NCBI RefSeq assembly: GCF_002252755.1
Contig: NZ_NHOY01000020.1
Location: 1-57,162 of the forward strand
DNA: 57,162 nt
Reading direction: 5' to 3'
From: Halorubrum sp. Hd13
GTDB taxonomy: Archaea; Halobacteriota; Halobacteria; Halobacteriales; Haloferacaceae
The notes under the pieces were generated by a model. The model made no database searches and was not told the origin of the DNA. It saw nothing but the letters and a program-made list of their open reading frames with translations. Below, one piece after another: positions 7,301 to 14,729 of this stretch. The translations under genes and the position numbers were made by a program. The first letter of the stretch is position 1. Each line of letters begins with the position of its first letter.

Positions 7301-8500
7301 TCCACTCGAAGACTTCTGCCCCGAGCGGAGACGTTTCAATAGTTTCCGAGCGATGTTCTTGCTCGCGTTGTAGTCCGCATTCAGTTCGTACCCGCACTTT
7401 TGACAGACGAACTGGTGTTTCGACCGCCGATTTGTCTCGTGTGTAAATCCGCACTTCGAACACCGCTGACTCGTGTACGCCGGACTCACCTGCTCGACCA
7501 CGATATCGAGTATCTCTGCTTTGTACTCGACGTACTCGTACAAGCGGCGGAACGCCCACGCGTGGAATCGCTTTGCACCAGCCATCCGCTCGCGAATGTC
7601 GGTCAGATTCTCGAACGCGATATGGGTACACTCGTGCTCGCGGGCTTCGTCGAGAATCTGGTTCGAAGCGCGGTGGAGTTCGTCTCGCATCCAGCGGTGT
7701 TCGCGGTCGTCCATCGACTGGATCGACAGGTGCGCTGACCGCGTACCCGTCTGTTGCATTGACCCGCGGGCCTTTTCGAACTCGCGGCGTCGATGATTCA
7801 TCTCGTCGGCGTTCCCGATGAACGCGCCCGTAGAAGTCACGGCGAGCGAGCAGTCCACGTTGAGGTCAACGCCAAGGACTGTTCTGTGCTTGGCGTCAGA
7901 AGAAGCAGCCGTGGACTGCTCGTGTCCCTCTGTGGTGCCGCGCATTCGCGCGTGGAGGTAAAACGACTCGGTCGAGCGATCGTACTGGAGCGTGGACATC
8001 CGAAACTCGTAGTCTGTGTTCAGCAGGTACTCGCCAATCGGTGTTTCCTCGGGGTCGTCAGGAATTACGTACTGACACTCGACACGCCCGTGTACCGTTG
8101 AAAGGGACACGTGGTCGCGGTGGAACGTCGCGGAGCGTTTGTCGTAGACGACGCTCCACGCGTCGAAGTGCGGTTGACTGGTGGTCTCGTCGTTTTTGAG
8201 TCGGGCGACACCGCTCTTCGTGGCTTCGATGGCGCGTCGAATCCCTTTCTGAACGAGGTTCGCGGTCAACTCCGTCTCGTTGCGAAGTCGGTCGTAGAGA
8301 GCGGTCTCGGCTTTCTGTTTCGAGGTGACACAGTAGTCGGTTGGGTGTCTCCACGCCCAGTCCGCCGTGGTGTTCGCACAGTGGAGGAATTGGTCTTTCG
8401 TCTGATGGAGGTCGTCGCACCGCTCGTCGGGCACGTCGAGTTTGACTTTGACGGTGCGGATCACATCCCCCATCTGTGTATCACATTTTAATCTATTCAT
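7172..8500 (-). CDS. tnpB: TnpB, RNA-guided nuclease of IS1341-type element
   Basis: Complete TnpB, 442 residues (433 if the second ATG at 8473 is used). It is the ancestor-type nuclease of Cas12, guided by an RNA read from the element's own 3' end. RuvC residues are Asp212 (LGVDLNVD), Glu297 (IAFENLTD) and Asp376 (LNADYNASKN), and the zinc finger is Cys347/Cys350 with Cys366/Cys369. No TnpA gene is present, so movement would need a transposase in trans. The last codons read through the terminal hairpin at 7179-7198, as expected where coding end and guide-RNA scaffold overlap. All catalytic residues are intact, so it may be active. Confidence 0.93.
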   Translation of the reverse strand: MNRLKCDTQMGDVIRTVKVKLDVPDERCDDLHQTKDQFLHCANTTADWAWRHPTDYCVTSKQKAETALYDRLRNETELTANLVQKGIRRAIEATKSGVARLKNDETTSQPHFDAWSVVYDKRSATFHRDHVSLSTVHGRVECQYVIPDDPEETPIGEYLLNTDYEFRMSTLQYDRSTESFYLHARMRGTTEGHEQSTAASSDAKHRTVLGVDLNVDCSLAVTSTGAFIGNADEMNHRRREFEKARGSMQQTGTRSAHLSIQSMDDREHRWMRDELHRASNQILDEAREHECTHIAFENLTDIRERMAGAKRFHAWAFRRLYEYVEYKAEILDIVVEQVSPAYTSQRCSKCGFTHETNRRSKHQFVCQKCGYELNADYNASKNIARKLLKRLRSGQKSSSGGAPCQCALKSGTLNLNGEFIASVNSTTEGESTDKPTTSVVGH

Positions 8501-8599
8501 TTATTAATTCTACGGCTGATCTCGGGGAGTCAGGTTGCTCTCGCTCGTAGTTTGTGACGAGTAGTGGCGGATTCTTCCCACGGCTGAAGCCGTGGGCTT
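7179..8599 (-). mobile_element. IS200/IS605-group, TnpB-only element (IS1341 type)
   Basis: Bounded by two near-identical hairpins in the same orientation: CCCACGACTGAAGTCGTGGG at 7179-7198 and CCCACGGCTGAAGCCGTGGG at 8577-8596. The two differ by one swapped base pair (A-T for G-C), so the stem is conserved. Such subterminal palindromes, without inverted-repeat ends or target duplications, define the IS200/IS605 group. With tnpB on the minus strand, the right side is the left end and 7179-7198 is the right end. Insertion is at the last codons of the cupin gene. The exact outer limits are uncertain by a few bases. Confidence 0.85.
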
Positions 8600-8631
8600 C
8601 CTCATTGTTCCTCTGTGAGCGGCGACGCGGT

Positions 8632-8937
8632 TATTTATAAATAGACGGCGGTGGCGCGTGCCTCCGAGCGCCCATCGGGCGCGAGGGGCACGCGCGAGGG
8701 AGTCGCTGGCGCGGAACGCGCCAGCGACGAGGCTGGGGAGGCGTGAGGTGTGGTGCGGTCGCGGTCGGGTGGGACTCAAAGGGGCAGCCGCGAGGGCGAA
8801 GCACGGCGCAGTAAGCACCGCAGCGAGGGAGCGCGAGCGACCGACCGAGGAGCACAGCAAGCCGCGCGAGTCCTCGCGGCTGGGGCTTTGGAGTTGTTCA
8901 TCGTCAGTCCGTGGTCAACGATTTATAAGCGAGCGGC
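8632..8937 (+). repeat. Dispersed structured repeat, copy 2 (complete)
   Basis: Complete copy of the element at the window start. In order: ATTTATAA box (8632-8640). Outer stem GCGCGTGCC (8654-8662) with GGCACGCGC (8687-8695), enclosing GCGCCC-ATC-GGGCGC (8668-8682). Perfect 12-bp hairpin at 8702-8713/8717-8728 with a GAA loop. A conserved GGCTGGGGAGGCGTGAGG tract. A closing stem of CAAAG (8777-8781), GGG and CAGCCGCGAGG (8785-8795) against CCTCGCGGCTG (8872-8882), GGG and CTTTG (8886-8890). The middle arm (8796-8871) is unlike the other copies. ATTTATAA recurs at 8931-8938. It lies between the IS end and the RFAP synthase gene, in the 8501-9055 gap. Confidence 0.8.
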
Positions 8938-9055
8938 TGGGGCTTCGCTCGTTCCTGCTGTCTCTGAACCGACTGAACCCTACCGAACGCGGTCAGGGGC
9001 AACTCCCGCCACTGTCACGCACCCTTTATCAATCGACTCCCAAACGCGGGCAACG

Positions 9056-10063
9056 ATGGCACGCGCGAGCGCCGGCGCCCGGCTCCACTTCGGCTTCTGT
9101 AACCTCAGCCTCTCGCACGAGCGGCTGTACGGCGCTCTCGGCCTCGGTCTCGCGGAGCCTCGCGTCGTCGTCGACGCCGAGCCGGCCGGTCGGGTCAGCG
9201 TCGAGGCGGCCGACGGGGGCGACGCTCCGTCGACCGACTCCGCCGTCCGCGACGACGTCCTCGGGTACGCCCGCACCGCCGTCGACCTGCTCGGCGTCGA
9301 CGGCGCGCGCGTCGCCGTCCGCGAGTCGCTGCCGCGCCACGCCGGCCTCGGAAGCGGGACCCAGCTGGCCGCGGCGACGCTCGCGGCGATCGCGGTCGCC
9401 CACGGGGAGGAGCCTCGCGTCCGCGAACGCGCCCCGGCGCTCGGTCGCGGCGGGCGATCGGGGGTCGGCGTCGCGACGTTCGAGGCGGGCGGGGTCGTCC
9501 TCGACGCCGGCCACCCGACCGCTCGGTTCACGACCGACCGCCCCGCGGACGGCGAGTGGACCGTCCCGCCGGTGGCGGCCCGCCACGACGTCCCCGACGA
9601 CTGGCGATTCCTGCTCGTGCGCCCCGACGCCGACCCGGGCCGGAACGGGAACGCGGAGGACGACGCGATGCGGACCGCGATCGAGCGCGCGGAGCCCGGG
9701 CTCGCCGACCGGATCGGCGGGATCGTCACGCGGCGAGCGCTCCCCGCGGTCGCGACCGGGAACGCCGAGCGGTTCGGCGCGGCGGTCGCGGAGATCGGCC
9801 GGCTCAACGGCGCGTGGTACGCCGACGAACAGGGCGGCGTCTACCGGCCGCCCGTCGGCGACGTGGTGGCGTCGCTGTCGGCGTCCGCGTCGGTGTTCGG
9901 CGCGGGGCAGTCCTCCTGGGGCCCGACCGTGTACGGCGTCACGGACGCCGCCAACGCCGACGCCGCGGCGGCGGCGGGCGAGCGCGCGCTCGACGAGGCG
10001 GGCGTGGCAGGATCGGTCGCGGTCGTCCGCGCGGCCGAGGGCGGGGCGCGGCTGACCGACTGA
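9056..10063 (+). CDS. Beta-RFAP synthase family protein (GHMP kinase fold)
   Basis: A 335-residue protein related to beta-ribofuranosylaminobenzene 5'-phosphate synthase, the enzyme that joins a p-aminobenzoate-type acceptor to PRPP early in methanopterin synthesis. The GHMP phosphate-binding loop is PRHAGLGSGTQ at 93-103, and the opening ARLHFGFCNLS is typical of the family. The ATG at 9056 is chosen because it precedes this conserved start; longer in-frame versions run back through repeat copy 2. Haloarchaea lack methanogenesis, so the product may be a folate- or methanopterin-like cofactor. No partner gene is adjacent. Family is confident; the reaction in this organism is inferred. Confidence 0.85.
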   Translation: MARASAGARLHFGFCNLSLSHERLYGALGLGLAEPRVVVDAEPAGRVSVEAADGGDAPSTDSAVRDDVLGYARTAVDLLGVDGARVAVRESLPRHAGLGSGTQLAAATLAAIAVAHGEEPRVRERAPALGRGGRSGVGVATFEAGGVVLDAGHPTARFTTDRPADGEWTVPPVAARHDVPDDWRFLLVRPDADPGRNGNAEDDAMRTAIERAEPGLADRIGGIVTRRALPAVATGNAERFGAAVAEIGRLNGAWYADEQGGVYRPPVGDVVASLSASASVFGAGQSSWGPTVYGVTDAANADAAAAAGERALDEAGVAGSVAVVRAAEGGARLTD

Positions 10064-10155
10064 CCGAGCCGTCGCCGTCCCCGCGGCTCTCCGGTCGCCG
10101 GCGACACCCCCACACGAGCAACAACACTAAGCGGGGCGGCGACCCCGTACGGGAC

Positions 10156-10992
10156 ATGACGAGCGTTCCGTTCGGCGTCGCCCGCCTCGACTCGATCCTC
10201 GGCGGCGGCGCGCCGCCGGGCAACGTCGTGCTGCTCGCCGGCGAGTCCGGGGCGGGCGCGCGCGAGTTCCTGTACACCAGCGCGGCGATGAACGCCCTCG
10301 GGCGCGCCGACGCGGAGCTGTTCGACCTCTACTACGGCGACCTCCCGGCGGACGCCGCGCTCCCCGACGAGGTCCACTACCTGTCTTTCACCGCGGACAC
10401 GGACGCGCTCACCCGGGAGATGCGGTTCACGATGGCCGACGAGATCGTCGACGCCGCGATCGGCGAGATCGATTTCCGGGACCTCTCGCCGGAGTACTTC
10501 CAGCTGAGCCCGATCCCCCGCGACTGGTACGAGGACGAGACGGCGTCGATCACCGAGCTGGGCGACCGCGGGGAGTACGAGGACGTGCTCACGGCGTTCG
10601 GCGACTACCTCTCGGCGAACGCCGACGGCAGCTTAGTCTGCATCGACTCCGTCACCGACCTCGTCTCGATGGTCGACGAGGACACGAAGTGGAGCGACGT
10701 GTCGATGGTGATGAAGGGGCTCAAGAAGGCCGCCTACCAGTGGGGCGGGCTCATCCTCGTGTTGGTGAACACCGACTCGCTCACCGACCGGGAGTTCGGC
10801 GCCCTGATGGACGCCGCCGGCGGCACGCTCCAGTTCACGTGGGAGAGCGGCGGCTCCCAGCGCGCCCGGACCATGTTCGTCCGCGAGTTCCGCGGCGTCC
10901 TCTCTCGACTGGAAGCGGAGAACATCGTCCGGTTCGAGACCGAGATCCACGAGGGCGGATTCGACATCAGCGACGTTCGGAAGATCCGGTGA
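10156..10992 (+). CDS. KaiC/RadA-like RecA-superfamily protein without P-loop lysine
   Basis: A 278-residue haloarchaeal protein of the RAD55/KaiC-like group, sometimes called HTR-like. The start MTSVPFGVARLDSILGGGAP is the usual KaiC-type entry. The position of Walker A reads GESGAGARE (29-37), where the canonical Lys-Thr is Ala-Arg, so ATP hydrolysis is doubtful. The Walker B strand is LVCIDSVTDL, with Asp164. The C-terminal part (about 195-278) has the beta-rich finish of KaiC domains. Such proteins are thought to act in signalling or as regulatory partners of true ATPases. It lies 92 bases after the RFAP synthase gene on the same strand, with a weak AT-rich tract between. Confidence 0.8.
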   Translation: MTSVPFGVARLDSILGGGAPPGNVVLLAGESGAGAREFLYTSAAMNALGRADAELFDLYYGDLPADAALPDEVHYLSFTADTDALTREMRFTMADEIVDAAIGEIDFRDLSPEYFQLSPIPRDWYEDETASITELGDRGEYEDVLTAFGDYLSANADGSLVCIDSVTDLVSMVDEDTKWSDVSMVMKGLKKAAYQWGGLILVLVNTDSLTDREFGALMDAAGGTLQFTWESGGSQRARTMFVREFRGVLSRLEAENIVRFETEIHEGGFDISDVRKIR

Positions 10993-11030
10993 TGGGACTG
11001 GACGGGAGGGGAGGCCTAAATGTGACTGAA

Positions 11031-11146
11031 TGGGACGTGACGGAACGGGACAGGACGTGACGGAACGGGACAGGACGTGACGGAACGGGACAGGACGTGA
11101 CGGAACGGGACAGGACACGTGACGGAACGGGACAGAACGGGACGCG
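11031..11146. repeat. 20-bp tandem repeat, about five units
   Basis: CGGAACGGGACAGGACGTGA repeats with an exact period of 20 at 11041, 11061, 11081 and 11101. A partial unit lies before, and a degenerate unit with a two-base insertion follows to about 11146. It lies just downstream of the KaiC-like gene. There are no unique spacers, so it is not a CRISPR array; it is a simple minisatellite, possibly polymorphic. Confidence 0.9.
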
Positions 11147-11230
11147 AACCGCGCTCCGGTCTCACCGCTAACTATCGTTTCAGAGAATGACGCGACAGAT
11201 TACTTAAGTCTCCCCGTTAAACAGAGCATA

Positions 11231-11251
11231 ATGGCGGGGGACCTTCGATGA
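11231..11251 (+). CDS. Possible 6-codon leader ORF ahead of zinc coiled-coil gene
   Basis: ATG at 11231 reads Met-Ala-Gly-Asp-Leu-Arg-stop, and its TGA overlaps the ATG of the next gene as ATGA. A TTACTTAAG box lies about 20-22 bases upstream of this first ATG, so a leaderless transcript would begin near 11231 and the main gene would depend on reinitiation. It is too short to support by sequence statistics. Confidence 0.3.
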   Translation: MAGDLR

Positions 11252-12096
11252 GCGACCTCGATCCGGCCGATAGGACGGTCGACGCCGCGACCGAGGCCGC
11301 CGCCGACGAGACCGGCGTCGACCGCGAGGAGCTGCTGAAGCGCGCGATCGTCGCGCTCGCGGAAGAGGAGGGGATCGACGTGCCGGACCGCGAGGAGGTC
11401 GCCGCGATCGAGTCGCGGCTCGACGACCTCGACGCCGAGGTCGACGAGAAGGTCGAGGACCTCCGAGAGCGCTTCGTCGAGCTCTACCGCGACCTGGAGG
11501 CGAAGGCGCCGGCCGACCACGCGCACGCCGAGACGGCGGAGCGGCTGGACGCGATCGCGGCCGACCTCGAACGGACCGCGGAGCGACTCGACGAACTCGA
11601 AGCGGACGCGGCGGCTCGGTCGACCGTTGACGAGGCGGTCGAGGGACGGGTCGACGACCTCGACGACCGGCTGGCCGGCGTCGAGGGCCGCGTGGAGGAC
11701 CTCGCGGATCCGGAGGACACCGTCGACGCGGACGACGTCGAAGAGCTCGACGACAAGCTCTCCCGCGTCGCGAGCGCGGTCGTCAGGGTCCGGCGTCGGC
11801 TGGAGGCGGCCGAGCGCGACCGCGCCGACCGCGAGCGCCTCGACGCGCTGACGGCGACCGCCAACCGCGACGGGGTCCGGAAGGCGGCCTGCACCGACTG
11901 TCGAGAGACCGTCGATATCGGACTGTTGACGGCCCCCGAATGCCCGCACTGCGGGGAAGAGTTCGCCGAGCTGGAGCCGAACCCCGGCTTCCTCGGCACC
12001 TCGCGGCTCGTCGTCGGGGAGCAGCCCGCCCTCGACGGCGACGTCGACGACGCGACGGGCGGCGTGAGCACCCGCGACGGCGGAGGAAGCCGATGA
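11248..12096 (+). CDS. Acidic coiled-coil protein with C-terminal zinc ribbon
   Basis: A 282-residue haloarchaeal protein of unknown function. Residues 1-45 look like a small helical, possibly ribbon-helix-helix-type, entry (LLKRAIVALAEEEGIDVP). About 50-200 is a long acidic helical region with heptad-like Leu/Ile/Val spacing, probably a coiled coil. Residues 213-238 form a zinc ribbon, Cys215-x2-Cys218 and Cys232-x2-Cys235. The tail is low complexity. The last four bases overlap the next gene (ATGA), so the two are translated together and may form a complex. No catalytic motif is visible. Confidence 0.75.
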   Translation: MSDLDPADRTVDAATEAAADETGVDREELLKRAIVALAEEEGIDVPDREEVAAIESRLDDLDAEVDEKVEDLRERFVELYRDLEAKAPADHAHAETAERLDAIAADLERTAERLDELEADAAARSTVDEAVEGRVDDLDDRLAGVEGRVEDLADPEDTVDADDVEELDDKLSRVASAVVRVRRRLEAAERDRADRERLDALTATANRDGVRKAACTDCRETVDIGLLTAPECPHCGEEFAELEPNPGFLGTSRLVVGEQPALDGDVDDATGGVSTRDGGGSR

Positions 12097-12731
12097 GCGA
12101 CGAGAGCAACGGTCGGGCGGGGGACGCGGACGCGGGCGGGGAGGGCGACCCGTTCGACTCCCTCGACGAGCCCGCTACCGATACTGACGAGCCCGCGACC
12201 GATGTCGACGATCCGTTCGCAGACCTCGGCGCGGGCGTCGCGGGAGACGACCCGGACGAGGGAGCCACCGTCGACTCCGTCGACGACCACGTCGAGCGGG
12301 GCCCCGTCGACCCCGACCCTGTCGATCTCGGGTCCGACTCGTCTCCGCCCGGAGACGCCTCCGGCACGCGGCGCGACGACCCCTTCGACGAGCTCGGTCC
12401 CGCCGACTCCGGGGCCGACCTCGACGACGCGTTCGAGCGGATGGACGTCGCCGGCCCGGCCGAGGAAGACGTCTGGGAGTCCCTCGACGCGGACGCGGAG
12501 GATGGCGACGCGTTCGGAGACGCGGCGTTCGTCTCCGGCGGCGGAGAAACCGAACACGTCGTCTCCAAGCGGACGTACTGCCAGCAGTGCCCGCACTTCA
12601 CCTCGCCGCCCGAGGTGGCGTGCGCGCACGAGGGGACGAGCATCCTCGAGGCAGTCGGCTTCGACGAGTTCCGCGTGCGGAACTGCCCGATGGTCTCCGA
12701 AGAGGACCCGACGTTCGACTCGGGCGAGTGA
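12093..12731 (+). CDS. Acidic protein with DPF repeats and four-cysteine C-terminal module
   Basis: A 212-residue protein of unknown function, overlapping the upstream gene by four bases. The first 150 residues are acidic and probably disordered. They contain three copies of an Asp-Pro-Phe-x-x-Leu motif: DPFDSL (19-24), DPFADL (40-45) and DPFDEL (96-101), plus a related DAFERM. Short repeated motifs of this kind usually serve as docking sites. The C-terminal 55 residues hold Cys163-x2-Cys166, Cys177 and Cys198 in YCQQCPHFTSPPEVACAHEG, a likely zinc- or Fe-S-binding module. With its zinc-ribbon neighbour it forms a two-gene operon. Function is open. Confidence 0.72.
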   Translation: MSDESNGRAGDADAGGEGDPFDSLDEPATDTDEPATDVDDPFADLGAGVAGDDPDEGATVDSVDDHVERGPVDPDPVDLGSDSSPPGDASGTRRDDPFDELGPADSGADLDDAFERMDVAGPAEEDVWESLDADAEDGDAFGDAAFVSGGGETEHVVSKRTYCQQCPHFTSPPEVACAHEGTSILEAVGFDEFRVRNCPMVSEEDPTFDSGE

Positions 12732-12818
12732 ACTGAAACCAGTTACGCCGACGCCGAGCGATCCCGGCAACGGTTTCTGAACACTCTCAAGCGCCTTCGG
12801 CGCGAGTCGGCTTACATC

Positions 12819-13931
12819 GTGGGAATCGTCGAGGCGACGCGCCGGCGCGGGATCGAGTTCGGCCCGGGATCGCTCACCGGGGCGATAGGGGATTCGATTA
12901 CCGTTATCCCGCTCGTGGTCGCGCTGGCGCTGCTGACCGGCGCGTCGCTGCCGCACGCGCTCGCCGGCTTCGGCGTCTTCCAGATCGTCTGGGGGGTCCG
13001 GTACGGACTGCCGGTGTCCGTCGAGCCGATGAAGGCGCTGGCGGCGCTGGCGATCGCGGGCGCGTTGACGTACGCCGAGCTCGCGCTCGCCGGGCTGATC
13101 CTCGGAGGGCTCCTCCTTGCGATCGGGCTCACGGGGACGCTCGCGCGGGTGGAGCGCTGGATCGGCGAGCCGGTGATCCGCGGGGTGCAGCTCGCGGTCG
13201 GGCTGATCCTCCTACAGACCGGGGTCGACCTCGCGATCGGCGACCCATTCCTCGCGGCCGTCGGCGTGGCGATCGCCGCGCTCGCGGCCCTCGCCGGTCA
13301 CCGAACGGCGAGCGCGCTCGCGGTGGCGGTCGCGGGCGTCGCGATCGCGGTCGTGGCCGTCGGCGTGCCGGCGCCGCAGTGGCCCGGGGCGCCGCCGACC
13401 CCGTCGCCGTCGGGGCTCGCCGCGGCGGTCACCCGGTCGACCGCAGACGGGGTCGTCGCGCAGCTCGCGATGACGATCGGCAACGCCGCGCTCGCGACGT
13501 CGCTCCTCTTCGCCGACCTGTTCGACGCCGAGGTGACGCCGGACGAGCTGTCGGCGAGCATGGGCGCGACGAACCTGCTCGCGGTGCCGCTCGGCGGGAT
13601 CCCGATGTGTCACGGCTGCGACGGCGTCGCCGGCAAGCACGCGTTCGGCGCGCGCACCGGCGGCGCGAACGTCGTCCTCGGCGTCGGCTACCTCCTCGCC
13701 GTCCCGTTCGCGACGCCCGGCCTCCTCGGCGCGTTCCCGGTGGCGATGCTCGGCGCGCTCCTTGCGATCGTCGCCGTCTCGCTCGCGCGCAACGCCCTCG
13801 ACTCCGAGAACGTCGCGCTCTCGGTCGCGATCGGTCTCGTCGCGTTGGCGACGAACCTCGGCGTCGCGTTCCTGCTCGGGATCGTCGCCCACCTCGCGTG
13901 GGAGCGCGTCGGAGACACCGGCGACGACTGA
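12819..13931 (+). CDS. MOT1-type molybdate/sulfate permease
   Basis: Polytopic membrane transporter, 370 residues with about ten hydrophobic segments, related to the MOT1/sulfate permease group (eukaryotic molybdate transporter MOT1). Two signature stretches are visible: LPVSVEPMKALAALAIA (64-80) and, near residues 259-283, GGIPMCHGCDGVAGKHAFGA followed by RTGG. These contain conserved His, Cys, Asp and Lys residues in paired half-helices. Translation starts at GTG; no ATG lies upstream in frame, and the first internal Met is within signature 1. It probably imports molybdate or another oxyanion. A tungstate-type binding protein lies far away at the window end, so the two are not an operon. 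Confidence 0.82.
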   Translation: MGIVEATRRRGIEFGPGSLTGAIGDSITVIPLVVALALLTGASLPHALAGFGVFQIVWGVRYGLPVSVEPMKALAALAIAGALTYAELALAGLILGGLLLAIGLTGTLARVERWIGEPVIRGVQLAVGLILLQTGVDLAIGDPFLAAVGVAIAALAALAGHRTASALAVAVAGVAIAVVAVGVPAPQWPGAPPTPSPSGLAAAVTRSTADGVVAQLAMTIGNAALATSLLFADLFDAEVTPDELSASMGATNLLAVPLGGIPMCHGCDGVAGKHAFGARTGGANVVLGVGYLLAVPFATPGLLGAFPVAMLGALLAIVAVSLARNALDSENVALSVAIGLVALATNLGVAFLLGIVAHLAWERVGDTGDD

Positions 13932-14290
13932 TAAATGAACGGCGGTGCGGCGGCGCGTGCCGCCGAGCGCCCTGATAAGGGCGCGAGGGGCACGCGCGAG
14001 GGAGTCGCTGGCGCGGAACGCGCCAGCGACGAGGCTGGGGAGGCGTGAGGTTCGGTGCCGTGCGGTCGGGCGGGACTCAAAGGGGCAGTCGCGAGGCGGG
14101 CGCAGGCGACGGAAGCACTGGAAGGAGCGAGCACCGCGAGCGACTGAAGCGCGCAACGAGCGTGCGTCCGCCTCGCGGCTGGGGCTTTGGAAGCGTTCAC
14201 CGTTGAGTGGGAAACACTCACGTATCGCCGAGCGGCTGGGGCTTTGGAAGCGTTCACCGCGCCGTCGACACCGACTGTTTTTAAGCGAAC
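13929..14290 (+). repeat. Dispersed structured repeat, copy 3 (with duplicated tail)
   Basis: Same plan as copy 2: ATAAAT box (13930-13936). Outer stem GCGCGTGCC (13953-13961) with GGCACGCGC (13989-13997), whose inner GCGCCC/GGGCGC stem carries a TGATAA loop instead of ATC. The identical 12-bp hairpin (14004-14015/14019-14030). A closing stem of CAAAG (14078-14082), GGG and CAGTCGCGAGGCGG (14086-14099) with CCGCCTCGCGGCTG (14168-14181), GGG and CTTTG (14185-14189). The tail motif CGGCTGGGGCTTTGGAAGCG is repeated again near 14231-14252, and the element ends by TTTTTAAG (14278-14285). It fills the 13932-14354 gap between the permease and the TFS gene. Confidence 0.8.
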
Positions 14291-14354
14291 AGCATACGCG
14301 TACCGAGCGCAGTCAGGAGAGCTAAACCGCTCGATACCCTACTGAGATACATAT

Positions 14355-14684
14355 ATGCAGTTCTGTGACGACTGCGGCTCGATGATGGTCTCCGTCGACG
14401 GCGAGATGGTGTGTCAGAGCGACGACTGCGGCGGCACCGCCGAGCGCGACGAGGCGCTCGCCGCCGACTTCGAGTCGACCACGGAACAGACCGGCGACGA
14501 GGTGATCGAGACGGAGGAGGGCGCGAACTTCGAGGGGAAGCCGACCGCGACCGACGTGGTCTGCGACGAGTGCGGCCACGGCGAGGCGTGGTACACGATC
14601 AAACAGACCGGCGCCGCCGACGAACCGCCGACGCGCTTCTTCAAGTGCAAGGAGTGCGGGCGTCGCTGGCGCGGCTACAACTGA
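14355..14684 (+). CDS. tfs: Transcription factor S (TFS, RPB9/TFIIS-like)
   Basis: RNA polymerase cleavage factor, 109 residues, the archaeal form of TFIIS. It rescues backtracked polymerase by stimulating cleavage of the nascent RNA. The N-terminal zinc ribbon uses Cys4, Cys7, Cys20 and Cys25. The C-terminal ribbon uses Cys70, Cys73, Cys98 and Cys101, and its loop carries the catalytic acidic pair Asp89-Glu90 in AADEPPTRF. The acidic linker (about 40-60) is normal for haloarchaea. Length and all metal ligands are intact. It follows repeat copy 3 by about 65 bases, and a TTTTTAAG box at the end of that repeat could be its promoter. Confidence 0.95.
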   Translation: MQFCDDCGSMMVSVDGEMVCQSDDCGGTAERDEALAADFESTTEQTGDEVIETEEGANFEGKPTATDVVCDECGHGEAWYTIKQTGAADEPPTRFFKCKECGRRWRGYN

Positions 14685-14729
14685 GACGGAACGCCGACCG
14701 GGCGTCGGACGGACGCCGACCGGACCGGT

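Noticed and set aside
7172..8500. CRISPR-associated Cas12
   Set aside because: TnpB length, element-end hairpins and absence of CRISPR repeats fit an IS1341-type element.
8510..8860. Minus-strand reading frame inside repeat copy 2, with peptide similar to one over repeat copy 3
   Set aside because: The similarity follows from the conserved nucleotide repeat. The frame has no start context or family, the pairing pattern favours a noncoding structure, and the variable arm breaks frame between copies.
11031..11146. CRISPR array
   Set aside because: Units are contiguous with no unique spacers and no cas genes are present.
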